DNA of 17,974 bases, from NCBI GenBank assembly GCA_017307315.1, contig JAFKFF010000102.1:1-17974 (forward strand). The letters are read 5' to 3'. The position numbers and the translations under genes were made by a program. The DNA is from Alphaproteobacteria bacterium (GTDB taxonomy: Bacteria; Pseudomonadota; Alphaproteobacteria; Micropepsales; Micropepsaceae). The notes beneath the pieces are model-generated. The model was not told the origin of the DNA. It saw only the letters and a list, made by a program, of their open reading frames with translations, and did not search any database. This document shows positions 1 through 6,463 of the stretch, in pieces (the stretch's first letter is position 1; every line of letters begins with the position of its first letter).

Positions 1-118
1 GCGCCAGCGCCACCCGCCATGCTGATCGTCACCCGGCAGGGACGAGACCCGTCAGGGGCTCGGTCGGAGCACAGCGGAGATAGAGCGGCGGTCCCGGAGG
101 GAGGCGTCACCCCGCACC
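1..118. other. Leading 118 bases without a recognisable gene
   Basis: Plus-strand frame 1 is open from the window edge to a stop at 142-144, so this could be the 3' tail of an upstream gene. The residues are low-complexity and match nothing I recognise. No RNA gene or repeat is evident. Confidence 0.3.
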
Positions 119-147
119 TTGCAATTTTCCCTTTCATCGACTAATAT
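119..147 (+). promoter_or_regulatory. Sigma-70-type promoter for the toxin-antitoxin operon
   Basis: TTGCAA at 119-124 and TAATAT at 142-147 are separated by exactly 17 bases, in an AT-richer patch just before the antitoxin. Initiation would fall near 154, about 20 bases before the preferred antitoxin start. Confidence 0.5.
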
Positions 148-149
148 GC

Positions 150-187
150 AGTCAATGACTTATGGAGGCTGACATGGCAGTCATGAC
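150..187. promoter_or_regulatory. Possible antitoxin operator (two short inverted repeats)
   Basis: AGTCA-A-TGACT at 150-160 and the palindrome GTCATGAC at 180-187 lie over and just downstream of the expected transcription start. They share a TCA/TGA core. Ribbon-helix-helix antitoxins normally autorepress by binding such paired short palindromes. Binding here is inference. Confidence 0.35.
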
Positions 188-419
188 GATCCGAAACATC
201 GACGATGCAATCAAAAAGCGCCTCCGAGTGCGGGCGGCGGTTAATGGCCGTTCGATGGAGGATGAGGCGCGAGACATCCTGCGCTCGGCGCTCTCTACTG
301 ACGATCCTCGCCCGCGCAATCTTGGCCAGGCTATCCACGAACGCTTCGGCCCGCTGGGCGGCGTCGATCTGCCTGATGTGCCGCGCGAAGCGATCCGCAA
401 GCCGGTGGATTTCGGCTGA
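174..419 (+). CDS. VapB/FitA-type antitoxin (ribbon-helix-helix)
   Basis: This is the antitoxin of a type II toxin-antitoxin pair, expected to neutralise the adjacent PIN-domain toxin and repress its own operon. Starting at 174 the protein has 81 residues. The N-terminal MTIRNID segment and the following NGRSMEDEAR helix region match the FitA/VapB ribbon-helix-helix fold: a beta strand that dimerises to contact DNA, then two helices. The C-terminal third is the likely toxin-binding tail. I chose ATG 174 over the in-frame ATG at 162 because GGAGG at 164-168 sits five bases upstream of 174, whereas the earlier ATG lies inside that ribosome-binding site. The stop codon overlaps the toxin start (TGATG), implying translational coupling. 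Family assignment is strong; specificity is unknown. Confidence 0.88.
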   Translation: MAVMTIRNIDDAIKKRLRVRAAVNGRSMEDEARDILRSALSTDDPRPRNLGQAIHERFGPLGGVDLPDVPREAIRKPVDFG

Positions 420-841
420 TGATCGTCCTCGACACCAACGTCATTTCCGAGCTGATGCGGCGCGAACCTGACCCGAGAGTCATGGCGTGGATCGCCGAGC
501 AGCCGATGGCGGGCGTGTTCACGACGACGCTGACGCAGGCGGAAATCTTCTACGGTCTGGCGCTGCTTCCCGAGGGACGCCGCCGCGATGATCTGCTGGC
601 GGCCGCGCGACCCATGTTCGATGTCGATCTTGCCGGGCGGGTGTTGCCGTTCGACACCGACGCGGCCAACGCCTATCCAGAGATTGCCGCCGGGCGGAAA
701 CAGAGCGGCAAGCCGATCAGCCAAGTTGACGCGCAGATTGCGGCCATCGTGCGCTCGCGCGGCGCGCGACTGGCGACTCGCAATATCCGCGACTTCGCCG
801 AGTGCGGAATCACGGTCGTCGATCCGTGGGGCGAAGCATGA
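419..841 (+). CDS. VapC/FitB-type PIN-domain toxin
   Basis: A 140-residue PIN-domain ribonuclease, full length for the family. PIN toxins use a cluster of acidic residues to bind Mg2+ and cleave RNA, often tRNA. The expected residues are present: D5 in the opening LDTNVISE, E11, E42 in TQAEIFYG, D104 in SQVDAQIAA, and the late TRNIRDF motif (N122, D125). The TQAEIFYGLALLPEGRRR stretch is typical of the FitB branch. The ATG overlaps the antitoxin stop by one base, the usual arrangement for these pairs. All catalytic positions look intact, so I predict an active toxin. The RNA target cannot be inferred. Its likely role is stabilising the element that also carries the recombinase. Confidence 0.92.
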   Translation: MIVLDTNVISELMRREPDPRVMAWIAEQPMAGVFTTTLTQAEIFYGLALLPEGRRRDDLLAAARPMFDVDLAGRVLPFDTDAANAYPEIAAGRKQSGKPISQVDAQIAAIVRSRGARLATRNIRDFAECGITVVDPWGEA

Positions 842-923
842 CGCCCGCCGCCGCTTGCCCCTATCTGCGCTACGCCGCGACGGAGCCTTTGTGCGAGGCG
901 CGGCTGCAAGGCAGCCTGCCGGG

Positions 924-1169
924 ATGGCCCTTCCTCGCAAAGTCCGTCGCCGCACGCCTCGTCGCTGGGCCGAGTGCCCGGATGATCTGCACGACTATGC
1001 CAAGCCCGCCACACCGCGCCGGATTTCGCGCCGGTCGCGCGAGGATGATGGGCCAATCGTCGTCACCGACGATTGGCCGGAGCAGGTGCCGATCGGCGAC
1101 GCCGAGCTGCGCGCGATCGAAGGCCACATGCGGCAAGAGCTGGACAATCTGCTCGGACCGCTGCCGTGA
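924..1169 (+). CDS. Small acidic-tailed hypothetical protein upstream of the recombinase
   Basis: An 81-residue protein I cannot assign. The first third is strongly basic (KVRRRTPRRW, later RRISRRSR). The rest is acidic, with VTDDWPEQVP followed by a predicted amphipathic helix (DAELRAIEGHMRQELDNLLG). The gene ends 18 bases before the recombinase, whose start is preceded by GAGGAG, so the two are probably co-transcribed. The start is uncertain: GTG at 891 has a GGAG five bases upstream and would add 11 residues, while ATG 924 opens a more typical codon pattern. A competing plus-strand frame starts at ATG 838, overlapping the toxin stop, and reads CPYLRYAATEPLC early but degenerates into serine/arginine-rich sequence. 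I favour the frame given. A recombinase accessory or directionality role is speculation. Confidence 0.55.
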   Translation: MALPRKVRRRTPRRWAECPDDLHDYAKPATPRRISRRSREDDGPIVVTDDWPEQVPIGDAELRAIEGHMRQELDNLLGPLP

Positions 1170-1187
1170 AGTGAGGAGTGAAGCATC

Positions 1188-2858
1188 ATGACCAGCGCCG
1201 CCCTGCGACAAGATGAGCATGAGGCGCCGGTCGTGGCGACCGCCCGCGCGGCGCTGTACCTGCGCGTCTCTACTGGCCGCCAAGCCGATAGCGACTTGTC
1301 GATTCCCGACCAGCGCCGTCAGATCGAAGGCTATTGCCTGTCGCGCGGCTGGGAGGTTGCGGCCGAGTTTGTCGAGCCGGGCAACACGGCGACCGACGAT
1401 CGTCGCCCCGCTTTCCAGGCGATGATCGACGCCGCGATGGTCAAGCCGCCGACGTTTAACGTCATCCTCGTCCACAGCTTCTCGCGGTTCTTCCGCGACC
1501 AGTTCCAGTTCGAGTTCTACGTTCGCAAGCTGGCGAAGAACGGGGTGCGGCTGATCTCGATCACGCAAGACCTGGGCGACGATCCAATGAGCGTGATGAT
1601 GCGCCAGATCATGACACTGTTCGACGAGTATCAGTCGAAAGAGAACGGCAAGCACACGTTGCGGGCGATGAAGGAGAACGCCCGGCAAGGCTTCTGGAAC
1701 GGCGCGCGAGCACCGATCGGCTATCGCGTGGTCGCGGCCGGGGAGCGCGGCGCGAAAATCAAGAAGAAGCTGGAGATCGACCCGCTCCAAGCCGAGACGG
1801 TGCGGCGCATCTACCGCATGGCTCTCAATGGCGTCGATAACCGCGGCCCGATGGGTCTAAAGTCGATCGCGACGTGGCTCAATGAGAACAACATCCGCAC
1901 CCGCGACGGTGGGCGCTGGGGCTTGGGCGCGGTGCATCAGGTGCTCACCCGCACGACGTATATCGGCCAGCATCGCTTCAACACCCGCGATCACAAGACG
2001 AAGACGCCGAAGCCAGAGAGCGAACACGCCGTCATGGAAGTGCCGGCGATCGTTTCGGAAGCGGAGTTCGAGGCGGTCCAGCGCTCGCTCAAGGCGCGCA
2101 GCCCGAAGATGATGCCGCCGATGGCGGTGGGCGGCCCGACGCTGCTCACCGGCATCTGCTTCTGCGCGTGCTGCGGCGGCGCGATGACGTTGCGCACCGG
2201 CACCAGCAGCGTCGGGCGGGGGTATCGCTATTACACTTGCTCGACGAAGGCGCGGCAGGGCGCGACCGGCTGTCCTGGCATCACTGTGCCGATGGACCGA
2301 CTCAACGAGGCCGTGGTCGATCATCTCGAAGCGCGGCTGCTCGACCCGGCGCGGCTCGAAGCCCTGATGGATCAGATCCTCGAACGCCGCGACGAATGGG
2401 TGAACCAGCGCCGCGAGCATGTCGCCGATCTTGAACGGCGTGCGACCGAGGCGGAAGCGAAGCTCAAGCGCCTCTATGATGCTATCGAAAACGGCGTGAT
2501 CGACGTGAGCGATCTGTCTCTCAAGGATCGCATCGCCGAACTGACCGCGACCCGCGACCAGGCCAAGGGCGATTCCGAGCGTGCCTTGGCGCATAGCGTG
2601 AAGATCGGCCCGGCGATCACACCGGAGAGTCTGCGCGCCTTTGCGGCTGCCCTGAAAAAGAAGCTGCGGAACGGCGACGGGACGTTCGCTCGCGATCAGG
2701 TTCGCGCGGTCGCGCAGCGGGTCGAAGTGCTCAGCCGGAAGGAGGTCCGCATCCGTGGGCTGCGGAGCGAGTTGCTCCGAACCCTAACCGCCGCCTCTGG
2801 CGTAGAGGCGGCGGTGCTAGGCGTTCGTGCCTTTGAACCGAAATGGCGCACCCGATAG
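1188..2858 (+). CDS. Large serine recombinase (site-specific integrase/excisionase)
   Basis: A 556-residue large serine recombinase. These enzymes integrate and excise elements by concerted double-strand cleavage through a covalent phosphoserine. Residues 20-165 are the resolvase catalytic domain: the nucleophile is S28 in YLRVSTGRQ, followed by [12 protein letters not shown] and the arginine-containing HSFSRFFRD near 95-103. Residues 185-300 are the recombinase domain ([20 protein letters not shown]). A zinc ribbon at roughly 320-365 shows a CxCxxC cluster, then YTCS and GCPG. A charged coiled-coil region spans about 390-470. The start follows a good GAGGAG. The final W-R-T-R codons and TAG stop lie within the opposite-strand tRNA-Arg gene, so the C-terminus is set by the integration site. 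All catalytic elements seem intact, and I expect it to be functional. Confidence 0.95.
   Translation: MTSAALRQDEHEAPVVATARAALYLRVSTGRQADSDLSIPDQRRQIEGYCLSRGWEVAAEFVEPGNTATDDRRPAFQAMIDAAMVKPPTFNVILVHSFSRFFRDQFQFEFYVRKLAKNGVRLISITQDLGDDPMSVMMRQIMTLFDEYQSKENGKHTLRAMKENARQGFWNGARAPIGYRVVAAGERGAKIKKKLEIDPLQAETVRRIYRMALNGVDNRGPMGLKSIATWLNENNIRTRDGGRWGLGAVHQVLTRTTYIGQHRFNTRDHKTKTPKPESEHAVMEVPAIVSEAEFEAVQRSLKARSPKMMPPMAVGGPTLLTGICFCACCGGAMTLRTGTSSVGRGYRYYTCSTKARQGATGCPGITVPMDRLNEAVVDHLEARLLDPARLEALMDQILERRDEWVNQRREHVADLERRATEAEAKLKRLYDAIENGVIDVSDLSLKDRIAELTATRDQAKGDSERALAHSVKIGPAITPESLRAFAAALKKKLRNGDGTFARDQVRAVAQRVEVLSRKEVRIRGLRSELLRTLTAASGVEAAVLGVRAFEPKWRTR
2784..2820. repeat. Perfect 11-bp inverted repeat within the recombinase 3' end
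   Basis: ACCGCCGCCTC (2787-2797) and GAGGCGGCGGT (2805-2815) are perfect complements around a 7-base loop. A further CTA/TAG pairing at 2784-2786 and 2818-2820 lies beyond a two-base bulge. There is no T-run, so it is not a classical terminator. It lies 24-29 bases from the tRNA end and could be part of the attachment site. Confidence 0.7.
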
Positions 2859-2870
2859 GATTCGAACCTA
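2844..2870. other. Candidate attachment site at the tRNA-Arg 3' end
   Basis: The recombinase frame runs through the encoded CCA (read as Trp on the opposite strand) into the acceptor and T arm. The element-chromosome crossover must therefore lie in or close to the tRNA 3' portion. The exact core cannot be fixed without the partner site, which is not in the window. Confidence 0.45.
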
Positions 2871-2920
2871 TGACCTCTGCCTTCGGAGGGCAGCACTCTA
2901 TCCAGCTGAGCTACGGGTGC
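2844..2920 (-). tRNA. tRNA-Arg(CCG)
   Basis: The minus strand folds into a complete 77-base cloverleaf with encoded CCA (2844-2846). The acceptor is GCACCCG paired with CGGGTGC. The anticodon arm is CTGCC-CTCCGAA-GGCAG, giving anticodon CCG, which reads arginine codon CGG. The T arm is ATAGG-TTCGAAT-CCTAT. The gene is intact despite the element inserted at its 3' end. Its 5' side lies 26 bases from the end of the same-strand DUF2817-like gene; no strong promoter is evident in that gap. Confidence 0.96.
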
Positions 2921-2946
2921 GTTGGGATGAGGCTATAGCCAAAAAC

Positions 2947-3579
2947 CTAAAGCTCTGCCAGCGCCCTTGTCACCACTGCCCGGCTTTCCGCCAGGGCCCG
3001 GCCCGGCGCCAGAAAAAGGCGCGCCACCCGGATATCGCTTGCCGGCCGGGCCTGCGCCAGCGTCCGCGCCAGCATGCCGGCCGAGCGGTCTTCCAGCCGG
3101 CTTGGGCTGCCCTGCGCCAGTTCCAGCACCCGCAGCTTCGTCACATGCGCCATGTCTTCGGTGAGGATGTCGCGCAGCATGGCGAAGGACCAGCTTCGCG
3201 CGGCGCCCGCCGCATCCAGGTCGATGCCCGATTCATTCTCCTTCCGGCCGAACGCCAGGCCGTAGGGGTTGAGGGCGGGCACCATCACCAGCCGCGCATC
3301 GCGCTTGGGCCTGATGCCGGTATCGAGCAGGCCGGAGAGAAGACCCGCGCCCATGCCGCCCTCTGTTCCGTCGCCACCCGCGACCAGCAGCAATGCCTTG
3401 CCGGCGTCGCGGGGTCCGAGCGCGACAGAGTCCAGAAACAGCGGATTGCCCCTCGGGCCGGAGACGGCGGGATGAACCCGCGCGATGCTGTCGGCAGGGG
3501 CGCGGATGCAGGCGGCGATGAAGGCCTTGCGCGCCGACCGGTAGTCGGACGGAAATGATGTTTCGGAAATGGAAGCCAT
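2947..3579 (-). CDS. Shortened, degenerate DUF2817 (M14 carboxypeptidase-like) protein
   Basis: A 210-residue protein resembling the N-terminal half of DUF2817 proteins, which are related to M14 zinc carboxypeptidases and are usually about 350-380 residues. The family pattern is visible: a SDYRSARKAFIAA helix, VHPAVSGPRGNPLFLDSVALGP, then GGDGTEGGMG (68-77), NPYGLAFGRKEN (104-115) and DLDAAG. Two key motifs are altered. The usual HGxEG zinc motif has D70 where histidine is expected, and the DLNRNF-type motif reads DLDAAG. With the short length this suggests loss of metallopeptidase activity. The gene diverges from the D-Ala-D-Ala dipeptidase at 3618. An intact but repurposed protein is possible, because the frame is open with no sign of a frameshift. 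Confidence 0.72.
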   Translation of the reverse strand: MASISETSFPSDYRSARKAFIAACIRAPADSIARVHPAVSGPRGNPLFLDSVALGPRDAGKALLLVAGGDGTEGGMGAGLLSGLLDTGIRPKRDARLVMVPALNPYGLAFGRKENESGIDLDAAGAARSWSFAMLRDILTEDMAHVTKLRVLELAQGSPSRLEDRSAGMLARTLAQARPASDIRVARLFLAPGRALAESRAVVTRALAEL

Positions 3580-3617
3580 TGCCGCTAATCTAACCTCGGT
3601 TTTTGGAAAGTTGAAGA

Positions 3618-4400
3618 ATGACAGGGTTTGCGGGCCTGGAGGAATTGCGCGACCGCCCCATCGGCGATCAGGACCAGGCGCGCCAGGCGCGCAAAGGTTT
3701 CCGCACCCGCATTCCCATCGCCCGCGACAATGCGCTTTATGGTGAAGCCATGGTGGATGCGCGCCAGGAAGGTCTTCGGGGTGAGAATTTCTATGCCGGC
3801 GACCGCAATCCGCCCTATTGGCACCGGGTGGAGGGCGCGACGGACAAGCTGTTGCTGCGCCGCTCGGTGGCAGACAAGCTTTTGCGGGTGAACCGGCGTG
3901 CCGGCGAAGCGGGCCTGGAGCTGTTTCTGTTCGACGCCTGGCGACCCCGCGCGGTGCAGGCCTATTTCCACGACGTGTGGATGCCGCGCGAATTGCAGCG
4001 CCGCGATCCCAGCCTTGCGGGCGCGCGGCTTATCGAAGAAGTCGAACGCTACTGGTCCGCGCCCAGCGAAAGCGCGGCTTCGCCCGCGCCGCATGCGACC
4101 GGCGGCGCCATCGATCTCACCTTGCGCTGGAAGGATGGGCAAGCCTTGTGGATGGGCTCGCTGTTCGACGACGTCACCCGGCTTGCCGCGCGTGACCGCT
4201 TCGAATTCCTGACGCCGGAGAACTTCTCCTTCTCCGACCGCGAAGCCTGCGCCAACCGCCGCTTGCTGCATTGGCTGATGACGGAAGAAGGCTTTGCCGG
4301 CCATCCCGACGAATGGTGGCATTTTTCCTGGGGCGATCAGATGTGGGCCGCGCTCGCCGGCGCGGATGCGGCGCATTACGGCCTCGCCGAGCCGATCTGA
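3618..4400 (+). CDS. ddpX: VanX/DdpX-type D-alanyl-D-alanine dipeptidase (M15D)
   Basis: A 260-residue zinc dipeptidase of the VanX/DdpX family, which hydrolyses free D-Ala-D-Ala. In most Gram-negatives this serves turnover of cell-wall peptide rather than glycopeptide resistance. The substrate arginine is in DAWRP (R109). The metal site is H159 and D166 in HATGGAIDLTL and H235 in DEWWHFSWGD, with E232 as catalytic base. All are present, so it should be active. There is no signal peptide, implying cytoplasmic action on imported or recycled dipeptide. The start follows GGAAAG eight bases upstream. It is divergent from the DUF2817-like gene and ends only 4 bases from the convergent cyclase homologue. 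No vanR/S/H/A genes are nearby, so resistance is not indicated. Confidence 0.92.
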   Translation: MTGFAGLEELRDRPIGDQDQARQARKGFRTRIPIARDNALYGEAMVDARQEGLRGENFYAGDRNPPYWHRVEGATDKLLLRRSVADKLLRVNRRAGEAGLELFLFDAWRPRAVQAYFHDVWMPRELQRRDPSLAGARLIEEVERYWSAPSESAASPAPHATGGAIDLTLRWKDGQALWMGSLFDDVTRLAARDRFEFLTPENFSFSDREACANRRLLHWLMTEEGFAGHPDEWWHFSWGDQMWAALAGADAAHYGLAEPI

Positions 4401-4404
4401 CGCG

Positions 4405-5697
4405 CTATTTCAGCACCGGGCGGAAGGCGCCATCCCAGCCGGGGCCGGGCGGATTGGCTTCGAAATAGCGGATGCGCGCCAGGTACAATTCATAGAGCGT
4501 GTGGCAGGCGCCCGAGAGGCGGGAGCATTGCTCGACCAGCGCCCGCGCCTGATCCCAACGCTGCGCCTTGAAGGATTCGAAGATGTGCGCATGGAAGGTG
4601 GCGAGCGCGCGCAGCTTGGGCGAGGCTTTCGCGGCCCGGCTTTCCATCAGCGCATAGAGGCGCAGCGGCACATCGCCCTGGCCCTGGGCGATATAATCCA
4701 CTTCCAGAAAAGCGAAATCCTCCGGCCCCGCCTGGCGCCTGGTTTCCTCGGTCGCGATCACGGCGGGACCATAGGCGCGCGACAGGGCCTGCAGCCGCGC
4801 CGCCAGCGCGACCGCATCGCCGGTCACGCCATAGCTGATGCGGCCCCGGTGCGCGAAACCGCCCGCGATCACCGGTCCGGTGGCGACGCCGACCCCGATG
4901 TCGAGCGCCGGCAGATCGTAACGGGGCGCAAGCGTGCGGTTGGCTTCGCCGAGCGCCGCCAGCATGCCGTGCGCGGCGTCGCAGGCATGGGCGGCATGGC
5001 CAAGATCCTCCAGCGGCGCGTTCCAATAGGCGGTGAAGCCGTCTGCGGTGAGCTTGTCGATCACCCCGCCATGGCGCAGCACCTGGCTCATCAGCGGGGT
5101 GAGAATGTCTTCCAGAAGGCGCGTGAAGCGTTTCGGATTGTCGCGGAACAGCGCGGCCAGTTCCGGCAAGCTGCGCAGGCCGCAGGCCAGGACGGTGACG
5201 GTGCGGGTTTCTCCCTCCAAAGCGAGCAGCGAGGGATCGCGGGCGATCCGGTCGATGGCGGCGGCGGGCAGGGAATCGGCAAAGGCCCGGCGCAAGTCCC
5301 GCTTCAAGGCCTCCAGTCGCGCGAGATGCGCGACGACTCCGGCGGCGAGGATCAGCAGAAGGACGATGACCGGGCCCAGCAAGTTGGGCGCGCCTGTGGG
5401 CGCCAGCATCAGGACGGCATAGAGACCGCAGGCGAGGGCGGCCGCCGCGATCAGGCCCGCCCAGGCAAGCTTTTCCCGCCACAACGCCGCGATTTCGCCC
5501 GCGCCCGCCACCGCCAGGAAGCCCAGCGCCATGTTCTTCATCCAGACGGGTTGCGCCAGGGCGGAAGCGTCCGTCAGGCGATCCTGAAACCCGGCGAACA
5601 GCGTCATGACGGGCCAGTCCAAGGCCAGCGCCGTCAGCCCCAGCAACAAGATCGCCACGGTAACGAGCGTTGGAATGACCGGCTTGGGAACCGTCAT
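4405..5697 (-). CDS. Membrane-anchored class III adenylate/guanylate cyclase homologue, probably catalytically impaired
   Basis: A 430-residue protein with about four predicted membrane segments (near 8-28, 55-72, 78-97, 106-124), a short linker, and a class III cyclase domain at roughly 155-330, followed by a helical tail. The architecture resembles CHASE2-type cyclases with the extracytoplasmic sensor reduced to almost nothing. The domain keeps the substrate lysine K215 and second metal aspartate D219 (IDKLTADGFTAYWNAP), plus D294 and R301. The first metal aspartate, expected in a FADI-like motif, is replaced in VTVLACGLRS (G173). The transition-state asparagine of the usual VNLAAR is alanine (A297 in GDAVALAAR). 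Each change should abolish or greatly reduce cAMP synthesis. It may act as a binding or regulatory pseudo-cyclase. The FliL-like gene lies 90 bases upstream on the same strand. Confidence 0.88.
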   Translation of the reverse strand: MTVPKPVIPTLVTVAILLLGLTALALDWPVMTLFAGFQDRLTDASALAQPVWMKNMALGFLAVAGAGEIAALWREKLAWAGLIAAAALACGLYAVLMLAPTGAPNLLGPVIVLLLILAAGVVAHLARLEALKRDLRRAFADSLPAAAIDRIARDPSLLALEGETRTVTVLACGLRSLPELAALFRDNPKRFTRLLEDILTPLMSQVLRHGGVIDKLTADGFTAYWNAPLEDLGHAAHACDAAHGMLAALGEANRTLAPRYDLPALDIGVGVATGPVIAGGFAHRGRISYGVTGDAVALAARLQALSRAYGPAVIATEETRRQAGPEDFAFLEVDYIAQGQGDVPLRLYALMESRAAKASPKLRALATFHAHIFESFKAQRWDQARALVEQCSRLSGACHTLYELYLARIRYFEANPPGPGWDGAFRPVLK

Positions 5698-5787
5698 GTC
5701 CCGGGGTCCATGATTCGGCTGCGTCTTCGGTGTAGCGCGATTTGCCCCCCGCCAAAACCGTCGCGCGCGGACGTTCCGCCCCGACGA

Positions 5788-6222
5788 TCAGCGGGTGATG
5801 CGGATCGCCACCTGGGCCAGGAGGATCTTCGCGCCTTTCCTGCCCAGGGCCCGGTCGGTGACGGCCTGCAGGCGGGCGGCGATCATGGCGGCATCGGGCT
5901 GCTCATCGGTACGGACCGAGGTGGCAGCGAAGACCATCAGGTTGCGCAGATAGGCATCGCGCAGGATGGGCATCGAACGGTCGGCGACTTCGCGCAGCGC
6001 TTCGTCGGGAACGTCCAGGCCCGCGCCGATCATCAGCATGCCCTGGGCGCGGTTGTCGTCCACGATGGTGGTGTAGATCGGCTCGAACGGCAGGTAGCTC
6101 TTGGATTGGGTGAGTTTGTGCTCGCTGGCCTTGGGCTTGGCGGCCTCATGCTCCGCCGCCTGCGCGGCCAGGGGCAACGCAGCCAGAAAGCCGAGGCAGA
6201 GGGAAAGGCGCCGCAACCGCAT
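5788..6222 (-). CDS. Secreted FliL-like hypothetical protein
   Basis: A 144-residue protein with a clear Sec signal peptide: basic MRLRRLS, a hydrophobic core, and AQA-A cleavage near residue 22. A charged linker follows, then a compact domain. In that domain SYLPFEPIYTTIVDD, a short strand (GMLMIGAGLDVP), a long helix containing MPILRDAYLRNLMVFAAT, a second helix and the final strand ILLAQVAIRITR reproduce the order seen in FliL-type flagellar basal-body proteins. No membrane anchor remains after cleavage and no flagellar genes are nearby, so a flagellar role is not supported. It is more likely a periplasmic member of that fold. It lies upstream of the cyclase homologue on the same strand. 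The fold assignment is pattern-based and moderate. Confidence 0.7.
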   Translation of the reverse strand: MRLRRLSLCLGFLAALPLAAQAAEHEAAKPKASEHKLTQSKSYLPFEPIYTTIVDDNRAQGMLMIGAGLDVPDEALREVADRSMPILRDAYLRNLMVFAATSVRTDEQPDAAMIAARLQAVTDRALGRKGAKILLAQVAIRITR

Positions 6223-6298
6223 GCGCTAGCTAAGCCACGGATTGGTAAATGGTTTTTTAATTGATAGGGAGCCGGTTCGGCCAACCTGGAAAAAAGGT

Positions 6299-6315
6299 TG
6301 GTGGAGCTGAGCGGA
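6299..6315 (-). repeat. Second copy of the tRNA-Ala 3' end (17-bp direct repeat)
   Basis: These 17 bases match 6464-6480 exactly. They correspond to the end of the T loop, the 3' strand of the T stem, the 3' acceptor strand, the discriminator and CCA of tRNA-Ala. On the minus strand this copy is followed within four bases by six Ts, the expected position of the native tRNA terminator. The primary copy at 6464 lacks such a run. Confidence 0.9.
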
Positions 6316-6329
6316 GTGAGGGCGATTCT

Positions 6330-6354
6330 GCAAAAGGTCCGGGGGACCTTTTGC
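6330..6354. terminator. Perfect 11-bp hairpin, possible bidirectional terminator
   Basis: GCAAAAGGTCC and GGACCTTTTGC pair perfectly around GGG. The GGTCC/GGACC core is followed by TTTT on either strand, resembling a short bidirectional intrinsic terminator. It lies inside the 165-bp remnant downstream of tRNA-Ala. Confidence 0.5.
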
Positions 6355-6368
6355 CGCCCGAACGCCGA

Positions 6369-6386
6369 GCGGGCTTTTGGGCCCGC
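6369..6386. repeat. GCGGGC/GCCCGC hairpin
   Basis: A perfect 6-bp stem with loop TTTTGG, 15 bases from the preceding hairpin and in the same remnant segment. Confidence 0.45.
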
Positions 6387-6463
6387 GAAGGCCGGGATCG
6401 GAGGCACCGGTCTGGTCCAGGGAGGCATTCGGTTCGGTCATTTCCGCCCATGCCGGGGGGAAA

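Larger units (their letters stand above)
1..2858 (+). mobile_element. Right-hand end of an integrated element carrying a serine recombinase
   Basis: A toxin-antitoxin pair, a small unknown gene and a large serine recombinase lie head to tail on the plus strand, and the recombinase terminates inside a tRNA-Arg gene. This is the layout of an integrated island or its terminus at a tRNA 3' end. The left end and the second attachment site are not in the window: I found no second copy of the tRNA 3' end in the first 2.8 kb. Base composition does not differ obviously from the flanking chromosome, so the call rests on gene content and the tRNA junction. Confidence 0.55.
6223..6463. other. 241-bp gene-free stretch between the FliL-like gene and tRNA-Ala
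   Basis: This stretch holds an inverted repeat CCAACCT/AGGTTGG (6281-6301) enclosing a run of six A, a copy of the tRNA-Ala 3' end (6299-6315), and two hairpins (6330-6354 and 6369-6386). No convincing coding frame runs through it. AT-rich sequence at 6241-6268 lies just upstream of the FliL-like gene and may contain its promoter. Confidence 0.6.

Noticed and set aside
838..1191. Plus-strand frame starting at ATG 838, overlapping the toxin stop
   Set aside because: The ATGA overlap and the early CPYLRY segment are tempting, but the second half is Ser/Arg/Cys-rich like a shadow of the 924-1169 frame. Kept only as an alternative.
2827..3558. 243-residue plus-strand frame beginning inside the recombinase end
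   Set aside because: Its start reads antisense through tRNA-Arg (the familiar RIRTYD-type artefact) and then antisense through the DUF2817-like gene.
3618..4400. Glycopeptide-resistance (van) cluster
   Set aside because: Only a VanX/DdpX-type dipeptidase is present; no ligase, dehydrogenase or two-component genes adjoin it.
5788..6222. Flagellar locus based on the FliL-like protein
   Set aside because: No other flagellar gene is in the window, and the protein has a cleavable signal instead of the FliL membrane anchor.
4294..6264. 656-residue plus-strand frame
   Set aside because: It is antisense to the cyclase and FliL-like genes and rich in Gln, Gly, His and Arg, typical of a shadow frame in GC-rich DNA.
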